Below, piece after piece: positions 49,299 to 57,569 of a stretch of 64,000 nucleotides of DNA. The stretch is taken from contig JAHAFI010000006.1 in NCBI GenBank assembly GCA_018374355.1, positions 59,966-123,965 of the forward strand, read 5' to 3'. Position 1 is the stretch's first letter. Each line of letters opens with the position of its first letter. The notes below the pieces were generated by a model. The model made no database searches and was not told where the DNA came from. It saw nothing but the letters and a program-made list of their open reading frames with translations. Made by a program: the position numbers and the translations under genes. The stretch is from Clostridiales bacterium (GTDB lineage Bacteria; Bacillota; Clostridia; Lachnospirales; Lachnospiraceae).

Positions 49299-51638
49299 TT
49301 ACTGCCGGCTCCTGTTCGCACTATCCTCTCCCGGCTTGGTTGTCATCAACTTATACAGTCTTGTGTGCTTTGGAAATTTATTGATAAACGGAACAAGGGA
49401 ACTTCCGTATTTAATCAAACCACACCCTGCATCCGCATTGGTGATATAACTCATCTGCTCGTTGGAAATATTCAAAAGTTCTGCTAACTTCTGTCGATCA
49501 GATGCCGCCTGATTCAACATGACAATATACTCGCTGTTTGATAACATGGTACTAGCAAGTACAGAATCCAACAAATATTCCACATTCTGCGTAATCGCAT
49601 TTGGAAACGCATTTCTCTTACGGAAACGCCGCCATGCGGAATTGAAAAATGCCCCTGAATATTCATTTTCAAAAACAACATGAAATTCATCCAGGAAAAT
49701 ATGGGTACGTTTCCCTTTCTTCCAGTTTTCTGTTACACGGTTCAGCATAGCGTCTGTGATAACAAGAAGTCCCATTGTTTTCAACTGTTTTCCCAAATCC
49801 ATGATGTCGTACACCACCATACGGTTATTCACGTCCACGTTGCTCTCATGTGCAAATGCGTCCAGACTTCCGCTTGTAAATAATTCCAGTGCCAGTGCAA
49901 GGTCATGTGCCTCACGCTCCGGCTGTTCCAACATTTTCTCACGAAGCAAACAAAGTGTCGGTACTCGTCCGCCACTCTGGTAATCCTCATAGACTGCGGC
50001 GGTACAGCGATCAATGATAGACTTCTCTTTTGCACTCACCCCTTTTGTATCCAACTGTTCAAACAAGGATAAGACAAACTCGGACTTGTCAATGACCGGA
50101 TTTCCTCCATCTCCATATCCTTCTACCATATCCATTGCATTGATGTGGTCACGACTGCCTGCCGCTATCCGAATGACTTCACCGCCCATTGCCTCAATGA
50201 GTGAGGCATATTCTCGCTCCGGATCACAGATTAAAATATCATCGCCCGTAGCAAGTGCTAAAAATACAATCAGCATTTTGGCATTAAATGACTTTCCACT
50301 GCCCGGCACACCTAATAAGAAAGAGTTTGGATTCAGAAGTTTTGCCTTATTGCACATGATAAGGTTGTGTGAGATTGCATTTTCCCCACAGTAGATACCC
50401 CCCTCGTCCATAATCTCCTGCACCCGGAATGGCATTAACACTGCAAGACTTTCCGTAGTTAAGGTGCGGAGTGCATTGATTTTACGGTGTCCGATAGGCA
50501 ATACCGTATTTAACCCATCCATCTGCTGAAATTTCAATGTGGCAAACTGGCACAAATGCTTTCTTGCCACGTTCAAAAGAGTATCCGTATCTGCATCCAA
50601 TTCCTCCTTTGTCTCTGCGGTATGCACAAGGGTAAGCACAGAAAACATCATCCGCTGGTCACGGGTAGTCAGATCATCTAAAAACTCCTTGCTCTCTTTT
50701 CTCTGCTGTTCCATATCATAAGGCACTACTGCGGAAAAGTTATTATTGGAATTCTGCCTTCTCTGCCAGTTGGTGATATTCGTTTCCACTCCTAACAGTC
50801 TGTTTTCCACTTCTCGCACTGCCTCATCTGTCGGTACGGGAATCACATCAATACTTAACATCATGTTCCGGTTTAGGTCAGTGAGTTCCGCAATCATATT
50901 GTCTTTGATATAAGACGCATACTCCCGAAGGAATAACACTCGTCCAAAACGATTACCCATTTTGAAGTGGTCTTTTTCAAATTCCAGACTGTCCGGACAG
51001 ATAAAATCTTTGAAACTATGCCCCTTTTTCATGGTCATCGCCATATCAAAATAAAAGCCTGTCTCTTCCCCGGTACGATAAAAATCGTGCAAGGCTCTCA
51101 ATTTATCCGTTGCATCCATCTCCACACATCTGGAACCCAATCTTGAAAAATGACTGACTAAATCTGTTCCCACACGGGAGAAATATGTCCTCGCCTCTTC
51201 GATGGATTTCTTGTATATCGATACCGTCACATACTTTTCCTGCACCATGCTGTTTGCCCCGGTAGCCTTTTCAAGCAGCATTTTGTTATATTCCTTGCGA
51301 TATAAATCCAGTCCGTCCTCCTGCATGGGAATCAAGATTGCTTTCTCAAAATCCTGTCTATTTAACCTTCGGTTGTTTATGGTAATCTTTGTAGTGGCTC
51401 CGCTATCAAAAGAGTTCAACAGTTCACTGTACTCCAAAAACATCGCCTCTTTATCCTCCCTGCTCGCCACTGCATAATTGATGTCTACGAATTTATAGGT
51501 ACGGGCAAATTTGTTCTTTCCTACTTGAAAAATCCCATCTTCCCATATTGCTTGAACAGGAATTGCCTGCTGGACACTCTTTGGAACAACAAATTTCTCT
51601 TTATCCTGCTTGAAAATATTTCGTAATGTCTTAATCAT
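49299..51638 (-). CDS. VirB4-family conjugation ATPase
   Basis: VirB4 is the conserved ATPase that powers type IV secretion channel assembly and transport. The 779-residue product has an N-terminal domain of about 400 residues and a C-terminal ATPase domain with Walker A (LGVPGSGKSFNAKML, near residue 450) and Walker B (THIFLDEFHVVFEN, near residue 655), followed by the QNVEYLLDS region. It overlaps the prgI end by eight bases, so the two are translationally coupled. The length is normal for Gram-positive ICEs. Confidence 0.95.
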   Translation of the reverse strand: MIKTLRNIFKQDKEKFVVPKSVQQAIPVQAIWEDGIFQVGKNKFARTYKFVDINYAVASREDKEAMFLEYSELLNSFDSGATTKITINNRRLNRQDFEKAILIPMQEDGLDLYRKEYNKMLLEKATGANSMVQEKYVTVSIYKKSIEEARTYFSRVGTDLVSHFSRLGSRCVEMDATDKLRALHDFYRTGEETGFYFDMAMTMKKGHSFKDFICPDSLEFEKDHFKMGNRFGRVLFLREYASYIKDNMIAELTDLNRNMMLSIDVIPVPTDEAVREVENRLLGVETNITNWQRRQNSNNNFSAVVPYDMEQQRKESKEFLDDLTTRDQRMMFSVLTLVHTAETKEELDADTDTLLNVARKHLCQFATLKFQQMDGLNTVLPIGHRKINALRTLTTESLAVLMPFRVQEIMDEGGIYCGENAISHNLIMCNKAKLLNPNSFLLGVPGSGKSFNAKMLIVFLALATGDDILICDPEREYASLIEAMGGEVIRIAAGSRDHINAMDMVEGYGDGGNPVIDKSEFVLSLFEQLDTKGVSAKEKSIIDRCTAAVYEDYQSGGRVPTLCLLREKMLEQPEREAHDLALALELFTSGSLDAFAHESNVDVNNRMVVYDIMDLGKQLKTMGLLVITDAMLNRVTENWKKGKRTHIFLDEFHVVFENEYSGAFFNSAWRRFRKRNAFPNAITQNVEYLLDSVLASTMLSNSEYIVMLNQAASDRQKLAELLNISNEQMSYITNADAGCGLIKYGSSLVPFINKFPKHTRLYKLMTTKPGEDSANRSRQ

Positions 51639-51996
51639 GTTTCTTTAACTCCTCCTTCTCGTGGGTTTCAATGTTGGTTTTCAAAATTTCATAGTACAGA
51701 TTCTCCGGATGGAAAATCAGACGCTTGGGAATCAAAAACTCCGACTTGAACCACGCATACACAAACTGCTCCGCATTCATTCCGTGGTATTTGATAAATC
51801 CCAATGCTGCAAAAGGTGCTGCTCCCAACACACACATCCAACTCACAGTCTCCGTTCCCACATAGGGACGTAACAAAAAATAAAGCCCGACAGCAACGCC
51901 GCAGGCTAATACAGAAAAAATGAACTGCCTCATAGACAGTCCGAAAAACATGGATTCCGTGTAATTGCGGATTTCCCGATTGATTTTTACTTCCAA
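51631..51996 (-). CDS. PrgI-family type IV secretion membrane protein
   Basis: The 121-residue protein has a short N-terminal stretch (VKINREIRNYTESMFFGLSMRQFIF, here named by residues 3-27), two transmembrane helices (about 28-50 and 55-75) and a cytosolic tail. PrgI proteins fill the VirB3-like place next to VirB4. The start is a TTG at 51996, eight bases after GGAGGTG; an ATG upstream lies before that site and so is not used. It is coupled to virB4 by overlap. Confidence 0.88.
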   Translation of the reverse strand: MEVKINREIRNYTESMFFGLSMRQFIFSVLACGVAVGLYFLLRPYVGTETVSWMCVLGAAPFAALGFIKYHGMNAEQFVYAWFKSEFLIPKRLIFHPENLYYEILKTNIETHEKEELKKHD

Positions 51997-52022
51997 AATA
52001 AATACACCTCCAATTCGCACAT

Positions 52023-52050
52023 TTGCTCTTTGCTTTTTTTCTGATATACT
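52023..52050 (+). promoter_or_regulatory. SigA-type promoter of the plus-strand membrane protein gene
   Basis: TTGCTC (52023-52028), a 16-base spacer and TATACT (52045-52050) lie 32 bases before the start codon, in the gap upstream of prgI. Confidence 0.65.
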
Positions 52051-52082
52051 GAAAAGAAAGCACGAAAAAGGGGGATTTTATT

Positions 52083-52463
52083 ATGCCGATTGGACTTATC
52101 CTTTCACTCTCCATTACCCTATTGTTATTCGTTCTTTCTTTTCTGTTTAAAATTGCAGGCAAACTCCGTCTTACCTTACCGTTGATTTATCTTCTGCTCA
52201 CTTCTACCGTCTTGAACAAATGGGCGGCAAGCCACGAACCACTTGCCATTGCTATTCTATATCTCTTGGTCGCTCTTTCTATTGTCAGTTGGCTCTTTGC
52301 CCTGAAAGAGAAATGGCAGGAACACAGATATTACAAAGCACTGGAAGAAGACATGGCATGGCAGATAAATCGTGCCAGAGAAAAAGGTATTTCTACCGAT
52401 TCCGTACATTTTGATACAGACGGGAATCTTCGCTACAATACAACTAATGAGATTGTGGAATAG
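52083..52463 (+). CDS. Small membrane protein on the opposite strand of the transfer operon
   Basis: The 126-residue protein has three hydrophobic segments (about residues 3-22, 30-45 and 54-73) and a charged cytosolic tail with the pattern KEKWQEHRYYKALEEDM. I do not recognise the family. It has a clear ribosome site (GGGGGATTTTATT before ATG), its own promoter and its own terminator, so it is a real transcription unit. Its orientation against the transfer genes on both sides suggests separate control, such as an entry-exclusion, immunity or regulatory protein; that is inference. Confidence 0.75.
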   Translation: MPIGLILSLSITLLLFVLSFLFKIAGKLRLTLPLIYLLLTSTVLNKWAASHEPLAIAILYLLVALSIVSWLFALKEKWQEHRYYKALEEDMAWQINRAREKGISTDSVHFDTDGNLRYNTTNEIVE

Positions 52464-52486
52464 GACACTGTTACAGGTGTCCTTTT
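52462..52486 (+). terminator. Terminator between the small membrane protein and the TrbL-like gene
   Basis: GGACAC and GTGTCC pair around eight bases, followed by TTTT. It stands at the convergent ends of the two genes. Confidence 0.75.
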
Positions 52487-53324
52487 ACAATCCCATCATC
52501 TCTCTTACCACTCTGTCCGCCATTTTCACTGCCCCTACAAGCACCAACATATTGAAAATCAGTTCCCCGATATAACTCCATACCATTGTCACTGCCGCCG
52601 CATCCGGGTTGACCACTGGCGGTGAAGCCGCAAACACAGAGAAAATAATACACGCCAGTACGATAATCGCACCTTCCAGACAAACTGCTGCATAGGATTT
52701 CATAAAACTTTTCCCCACGTTTTGTGTCGGCTCTCCGGCAAATGTGGATAGTGGCACCGGAGCGATAGCGGTATAAAGATACAGACGGAAAAAACGCCCA
52801 TATACCGACATAATCATAATAAAGCTCAAGACGGTAATAAATAAGCCGCCGATCAGCGTTACCGCCCACAAAGGAATGCTCTCAAAAAATCCACACTCTT
52901 CCACTGCGGTCACAATCTCCTGCGGCAATACAGTCTGCTGTGCTGTTCCAAAACCTGCTGTATTCATTATGGTACTAATCACTCCCTGCACAATCTCAAA
53001 GATTGCCATCATAAGTTCCAGTCCATAGGTAATCACACCCTTTGCAATGGCAAATCGCACAAACAGTTTCAGTGCATGTTCCGGTTTTTTCACTTCTGTA
53101 AAACTTCCACAGGTTTTCACTACTCCTACCACAAAGAACAAGACCAAAAGCGCATATCCGATTGCCTGAAGCGTTCCGTGTATCGTAACAATCACACTCC
53201 AGATATTGCCCCCTTTGAACGTCTCCGGTGACTGTGTGATAATCTGCCAGATTTCCGCCAGTTTACTGTTCCATGTGTCCAGAGCATTGATGAGATTCTG
53301 TACTACCCAATTATCTGAATCCAC
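52485..53324 (-). CDS. TrbL/VirB6-like conjugation channel protein
   Basis: The 279-residue protein has five to six transmembrane segments (about residues 50-75, 85-105, 150-180, 205-235 and 245-265) and the layout of the TrbL/VirB6-like inner membrane component of Gram-positive conjugation systems. The start is the GTG at 53324, preceded by AAAGGAGG; an ATG 24 bases upstream lies before that site and is not used. It follows the Maff2 gene and precedes prgI in the transfer operon. Confidence 0.82.
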   Translation of the reverse strand: MDSDNWVVQNLINALDTWNSKLAEIWQIITQSPETFKGGNIWSVIVTIHGTLQAIGYALLVLFFVVGVVKTCGSFTEVKKPEHALKLFVRFAIAKGVITYGLELMMAIFEIVQGVISTIMNTAGFGTAQQTVLPQEIVTAVEECGFFESIPLWAVTLIGGLFITVLSFIMIMSVYGRFFRLYLYTAIAPVPLSTFAGEPTQNVGKSFMKSYAAVCLEGAIIVLACIIFSVFAASPPVVNPDAAAVTMVWSYIGELIFNMLVLVGAVKMADRVVREMMGL

Positions 53325-53347
53325 TTCTTTGCACCTCCTTTTTCCCA

Positions 53348-53380
53348 AAACAGGACAGACGTTTCCGCCTGCCCTGTACC
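53348..53380 (-). terminator. Hairpin between Maff2 and TrbL-like genes
   Basis: ACAGGGCAGGCG, a GAAA tetraloop and CGTCTGTCCTGT form a stem followed by TTTT on the minus strand. It is likely an attenuator inside the operon. Confidence 0.55.
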
Positions 53381-53405
53381 TTTTATCTTAAATAAATCCG
53401 CTCTT

Positions 53406-53762
53406 CTATCCTGCAATCAAGGTCAGAATCTCTTTTGCAAACGTGATGATAACCCCGCCTGCCAGTGTCAAGAATCCATTGGCTCTCTGACTCGGATCGT
53501 GGGACTTTAAGGAAAGACCTATCTGCACAATACCAAATCCCAACAGAATCATTCCGATAGCACGAATCAACCCGAAGATAAATTCAGACAGGTTATTGAC
53601 TACCGCAATGGGATCACTTGTCGCAAATGCGGTTATCGTTCCCATTGTCATCATCAATACCAGTGCTGCATACACCGCAAATGCTCTTCGTGCTTTTCTT
53701 CCCATCGTAATTCTGCCGGGGTTCTTCTCATTTTCTCTGTTCTTTCTGTTGTTAAAAATCAT
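53406..53762 (-). CDS. Maff2-family membrane protein
   Basis: The 118-residue protein has a basic N-terminus and two or three hydrophobic segments (about residues 28-48, 62-82 and 98-115) with the SHDPSQRANGFLTLAGG linker. It fits the Maff2 family of Tn1549/CTn-type elements, small membrane proteins next to VirD4 that resemble the VirB2-like pilin or channel partner. Its biochemical role is not proven. The start lies two bases after virD4, whose end provides the AAGGAGGAC site. Confidence 0.85.
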   Translation of the reverse strand: MIFNNRKNRENEKNPGRITMGRKARRAFAVYAALVLMMTMGTITAFATSDPIAVVNNLSEFIFGLIRAIGMILLGFGIVQIGLSLKSHDPSQRANGFLTLAGGVIITFAKEILTLIAG

Positions 53763-53763
53763 G

Positions 53764-55569
53764 TTACATGTCCTCCTTGTTCTGACTGAATAATTCTTCT
53801 AAATCCTCATCGGATAGAAGTTCAAATGCTAAATCTTCTGTCTGTTCCGGCTGAAACTCACCCTCCAGACTATCCGCCAGTGAAATAGCGGCTACTGCCT
53901 CCGTTACTTCTCCGTGTCGGTATGGCTTTCCTTTCCCATCCGTGGTCAATTCCACATTTGGGTGTTTTAAAATATCAAATTTCTCATCCATCACCGGACG
54001 TTCTCCACGAATAAAAAGAAGTGCGTACCGATTATCCAGCATACGCACCTCGTCCGGCGTCAAAAGTTCACGCCCTGATATTTGATAATTCGTTGAATAG
54101 TTCCCTGAATGCCCGGTAGATTTTCCATAAGTGTTCATATCTATGGTTGCTTTTCCGAGCAGCTCGCTCACATATTTGTGGGTACTCTGTTCATTTCCTC
54201 CCAGATAAAGAAATTCATCGCAGTTGCCGATAATCGCCTCCCATTCTTTCTCAAACAAGGCTTTCAAGGCAGCAATATTTTGTAACACAATAGAAACGCT
54301 TACCGCCCTTGACCGCATAACACTTAAAATTTTTGAGAAATCATCTGGCAAAGACACGTTACTAAATTCGTCCATCAGGAAATGAACTGGCACAGGCAGG
54401 CTCCCACCATGCTTATAATCTGCCAGATAAAATAATTGCTGGAACAACTGTGTATATAAGATAGATACCAGAAAATTGTAACTGGTATCGTTATCCGGTA
54501 TGACCGCAAACAAAGCAACCTTCTTCTCTCCCAAAGACGGTAAATCCAAATCGTCCGTTGCGGTCAGTGCGGATAAACTTGACAGATTGAATTTCTCCAG
54601 TCTTGCCGCCAGTGTAATCTGAATGGACTTTAAGGTTTTCGCACTTCCGGAATGGTAATCTTTATAATACTTTACTGCGATATGATCCGGCTCTCTCATC
54701 TCCAGACGTTCAAACAATTCATCTAACGGAGATTGGTACTCATCGTTATCTTCCCGTACTTCCCCTGCTCGCAATAGTTCCATGACCATCGGGAAATTCT
54801 GTTCCTCTTCCGGTGCTTCGTATTTCAAATAAAAAATAAGTGCCAGCAACAGCATAGAAGCAGCGGTATCCCAAAAGGGATCATTGCTCTGACTTCCCTT
54901 TGGTGTCGTGGCTTTAAAGAGATTTGTTACCAGACGCTGTACATCATTATCGTCCTTCAGATAAACAAATGGATTGTAGCAATGGCTCTTCTCCATGTTA
55001 ATCAAATCCAACACCCTGACTTCATATCCTTTCTGCTCCAAAAGGTGTCCGGTATCTCGTAAATTCTCCCCTTTCGGATCAAGCACCACAAAAGAAGTGT
55101 TTGCCTGCATAAGATTAGGTTTACAATAAAAGCGGGTTTTCCCCGCACCACTTCCTCCTACCACAATGGTCAACAGGTTTCTACGGTGTTTGCGGCTGTT
55201 ATAACTAATCCGCACATTCTTGGTCATCAGTTTATTTGCCTCAAAGTTTTTCTCGCTGTACTTCTTATTGACTTCCTGCGTATTTCCCCACTGTGCTGAA
55301 CCATGCTCCTCTCCTTTCCGGTAATTCCTTCTTGTAGACACATATATCCCGATTCCCATTCCGTAACAGCCTAAAAAAAGAAGGACAGTTTTTACGCTGT
55401 CCTTACAAACTTCAATCTGAAACGGGTGGTTCATTGCTTCCGGCAACTTTTCTATGATTTCCAAAAGACCACCGGAAAGATAAGGGGCAGTCAAAAGGGC
55501 AAACCAGATCACCGGAAGGATTCCAAACAGTGACGCAATCCATGCGGTCTGCTTCTTACCGTGCTTCAC
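53764..55569 (-). CDS. VirD4/TraG-family coupling protein
   Basis: The coupling ATPase brings the relaxase-DNA complex to the channel. The 601-residue product has two N-terminal transmembrane helices (about residues 8-28 and 55-75), Walker A in VVGGSGAGKTRFYCKPN near residue 135, the FVVLDPKGEN motif and Walker B in HFLMDEFSNVSLP, ending in an acidic tail. I choose the GTG at 55569, with GGACGG upstream, since earlier starts lie within the DUF3847 gene; an ATG at 55620 is the alternative. It overlaps the DUF3847 end by 14 bases. Confidence 0.92.
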   Translation of the reverse strand: MKHGKKQTAWIASLFGILPVIWFALLTAPYLSGGLLEIIEKLPEAMNHPFQIEVCKDSVKTVLLFLGCYGMGIGIYVSTRRNYRKGEEHGSAQWGNTQEVNKKYSEKNFEANKLMTKNVRISYNSRKHRRNLLTIVVGGSGAGKTRFYCKPNLMQANTSFVVLDPKGENLRDTGHLLEQKGYEVRVLDLINMEKSHCYNPFVYLKDDNDVQRLVTNLFKATTPKGSQSNDPFWDTAASMLLLALIFYLKYEAPEEEQNFPMVMELLRAGEVREDNDEYQSPLDELFERLEMREPDHIAVKYYKDYHSGSAKTLKSIQITLAARLEKFNLSSLSALTATDDLDLPSLGEKKVALFAVIPDNDTSYNFLVSILYTQLFQQLFYLADYKHGGSLPVPVHFLMDEFSNVSLPDDFSKILSVMRSRAVSVSIVLQNIAALKALFEKEWEAIIGNCDEFLYLGGNEQSTHKYVSELLGKATIDMNTYGKSTGHSGNYSTNYQISGRELLTPDEVRMLDNRYALLFIRGERPVMDEKFDILKHPNVELTTDGKGKPYRHGEVTEAVAAISLADSLEGEFQPEQTEDLAFELLSDEDLEELFSQNKEDM

Positions 55570-55759
55570 GACGCCACCGTCCTTTCCGTTCTGTCTTTTG
55601 CGGCTCTTCCATGCGTTCAATGACTTTCATCAGCACATCGTCCACCGCCTCGGTTTCCTGCTGTTCTTTTAGCAGTTGATTCCGTTTATCTTTCAGGGAA
55701 TGAAAAATGACGCCACACTCATACTTATCAAGTTCCAGTGTAATCTTTTCATCACTCAC
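55556..55759 (-). CDS. DUF3847 protein
   Basis: This 67-residue charged protein, largely helical, matches DUF3847, regularly found before virD4 in Tn1549-like elements. Its function is unknown. The start is a GTG at 55759, six bases after GGAGGTG. It overlaps the virD4 start and is probably coupled to it. Confidence 0.75.
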   Translation of the reverse strand: MSDEKITLELDKYECGVIFHSLKDKRNQLLKEQQETEAVDDVLMKVIERMEEPQKTERKGRWRREAR

Positions 55760-55786
55760 ATTACTCACCTCCAGTTCTTCTTATAC

Positions 55787-56704
55787 TCATCTTGCCTCCT
55801 CCCGGTTCTGCTGTGGCTGCTGCTTTGTATTTGCATTTCGTTCCTGCCCCAATGTCCGTTCCATACGGGTAGTAATGGCTTTAAAGGATTCCTGTGCTTT
55901 TGCCAGTTCTGCTCTCACTTCCTGCGGCTCCATATTTTCAAAAAATTCAGAAGAATTGCTGAAGTCAAAATGCTGCGTATCTACACCATATTTCTTACAA
56001 AGCATATAAGACGTACTGTACGCATGGAAAGCATCCTCATTGCGGTCATAATTCTTATTCCCATTCGCAAATCCTGCAAGGGCAAGTTCCGGTGTAACGC
56101 ACTGGAAAATCTCCTGTGCGTTCATGCCTTTTCTTACATAGATACAGTTTTCTTCCGGTGCAAACAATGCTCCTTTTCCTTCCGGCATTTGATCTGGCTC
56201 TGCCGCTATGATGTTTACCGGAGGATTGCTAACCAGTGCATGGATCAACTGATTATCTGTATATTCCGGCTGTTCCTGCACATAATTCCGCAGATTCGTC
56301 TGAGATGGTTCATACAGTTTCTTTGCATTGTAATACGTTCCGATTGTCCCATCCTCACGCTCATATTCTTTTCCCGGTTCCATAATCAGCACCGGATTGT
56401 CACGTTCCTGACGTTTTACATAAGCACTCTGATTTCTCCAGTAACTATAATCCCCTAATTTCTGTGCCTCCGATCTCTGCGCCAGAATCAGAAGTGAATT
56501 GCTGGCGGTATAACGGTCAAATCTGCTCTGTACGTCCAGATACTTCTGGAACATCTGACTGTCTGTGGCAACAGCGGCTGTAATATACTCTGACAGTTCA
56601 TAACAACGGTTCCGGTTATTCTTACTCTCCGCAATAAATGCTGCTGTTCGGTCATCCTGTGGTACTGCTGATACATTTAACATCGCATCAAAATTTGTAT
56701 TCAT
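55787..56704 (-). CDS. ArdC-like protein with degenerate metallopeptidase motif
   Basis: The N-terminal part of this 305-residue protein (about residues 40-110, FDRYTASNSLLILAQRSEA then LGDYSYWR) resembles the ssDNA-binding domain of ArdC-type antirestriction proteins. In the C-terminal part, where ArdC relatives have an HExxH zinc motif, it reads TPELALAGF, followed by the usual acidic-to-aromatic stretch (NEDAFHAYSTSYMLCKKYGVDT, by position residues 235-256). So the protease site appears lost while the fold is kept. It may protect incoming DNA by binding only. It ends in a Gln-rich tail. The start follows GCGAGGTAGAG. Confidence 0.6.
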   Translation of the reverse strand: MNTNFDAMLNVSAVPQDDRTAAFIAESKNNRNRCYELSEYITAAVATDSQMFQKYLDVQSRFDRYTASNSLLILAQRSEAQKLGDYSYWRNQSAYVKRQERDNPVLIMEPGKEYEREDGTIGTYYNAKKLYEPSQTNLRNYVQEQPEYTDNQLIHALVSNPPVNIIAAEPDQMPEGKGALFAPEENCIYVRKGMNAQEIFQCVTPELALAGFANGNKNYDRNEDAFHAYSTSYMLCKKYGVDTQHFDFSNSSEFFENMEPQEVRAELAKAQESFKAITTRMERTLGQERNANTKQQPQQNREEAR

Positions 56705-56708
56705 CTCT

Positions 56709-57569
56709 CTACCTCGCTTTACTTTGTTTTCTTGATTTCTTATGGGGTGGCTGTTTGTGGTTCATTTGCTTCTGACGCTTGTTGGAAACGTTTCTTGTAG
56801 GTATCTCTTTCTTCCCCTTCTCCGCCTCCATCTTCCTGACTGCCTGCATCTCCCGAATCTCTTTTCTCACCGATGGCTTATTCGGTATAGACGGTTTATA
56901 GACATTAGAAGTACCCTCGACGGTTCTGTTTTGCGTCACGGAGATAGGCTCGGACAGACGGGATTTCTCTGTCTTTGCCAAAGAGGGGTTTTGTGGCTGT
57001 GCCTCCTCTTTCTGCACTGGCTTTCCCAACAATTCGTCCACCAGTAAATCCGCCTGAGACTTCACAGGTCGTTCCTGCTCCGGTACAGACTTCTCATTCC
57101 CTGCACTCTTCTCGCCCTGTACTTCCTTTGTACCGGACTTTTTCTTCTCTTCTCTGGACTTCTGAATCTCCGTCTTAATCTGTGCCGCCTCTGTAACAGA
57201 CGCAAAACGAAAACGTTCCACAATTCGATTGATACGGGATGCGTCCTCTTCCTTCACCATAATATCCACCATTCCGTCACTGCTCCCTCTCGGATTCCGA
57301 ATAGCACAATACAAAACCCCGTACCGCTTTGCCTCTTCCACAAACTTCTTCATATCCTGTTCTTTCACAGAAAATACAGTCAGCGGTTTTCCGGAACGTA
57401 CCAGCGTCTCCAGTCTTGCCCTTCCCCTGGTCTTTTTCTGTTCATTCAAAATGGCGTACAAAAGAACCGCCAGTTGCTTTGCTCCTGCACCCGTAATTTT
57501 CAGTGCCGCCTCGCCGACTTCCAATGACATCCTCACCACTTGATCAGCGGCTTCGCCTGATGTGTTCAT
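56709..57569 (-). CDS. PcfB-like (DUF3801) conjugation protein
   Basis: The first 150 residues of this 286-residue protein match DUF3801/PcfB, found in the relaxosome regions of Gram-positive conjugative plasmids and ICEs. The segments AVLLYAILNEQKK and KEQDMKKFVEEAKRYGVLY are typical. A long, highly basic and disordered tail (Lys, Arg, Gln rich) follows and may bind DNA. The ATG at 57569 lies inside the relaxase end and has AAAGGAGG; an ATG 42 bases earlier has none. The ArdC-like gene follows after four bases. Confidence 0.82.
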   Translation of the reverse strand: MNTSGEAADQVVRMSLEVGEAALKITGAGAKQLAVLLYAILNEQKKTRGRARLETLVRSGKPLTVFSVKEQDMKKFVEEAKRYGVLYCAIRNPRGSSDGMVDIMVKEEDASRINRIVERFRFASVTEAAQIKTEIQKSREEKKKSGTKEVQGEKSAGNEKSVPEQERPVKSQADLLVDELLGKPVQKEEAQPQNPSLAKTEKSRLSEPISVTQNRTVEGTSNVYKPSIPNKPSVRKEIREMQAVRKMEAEKGKKEIPTRNVSNKRQKQMNHKQPPHKKSRKQSKAR

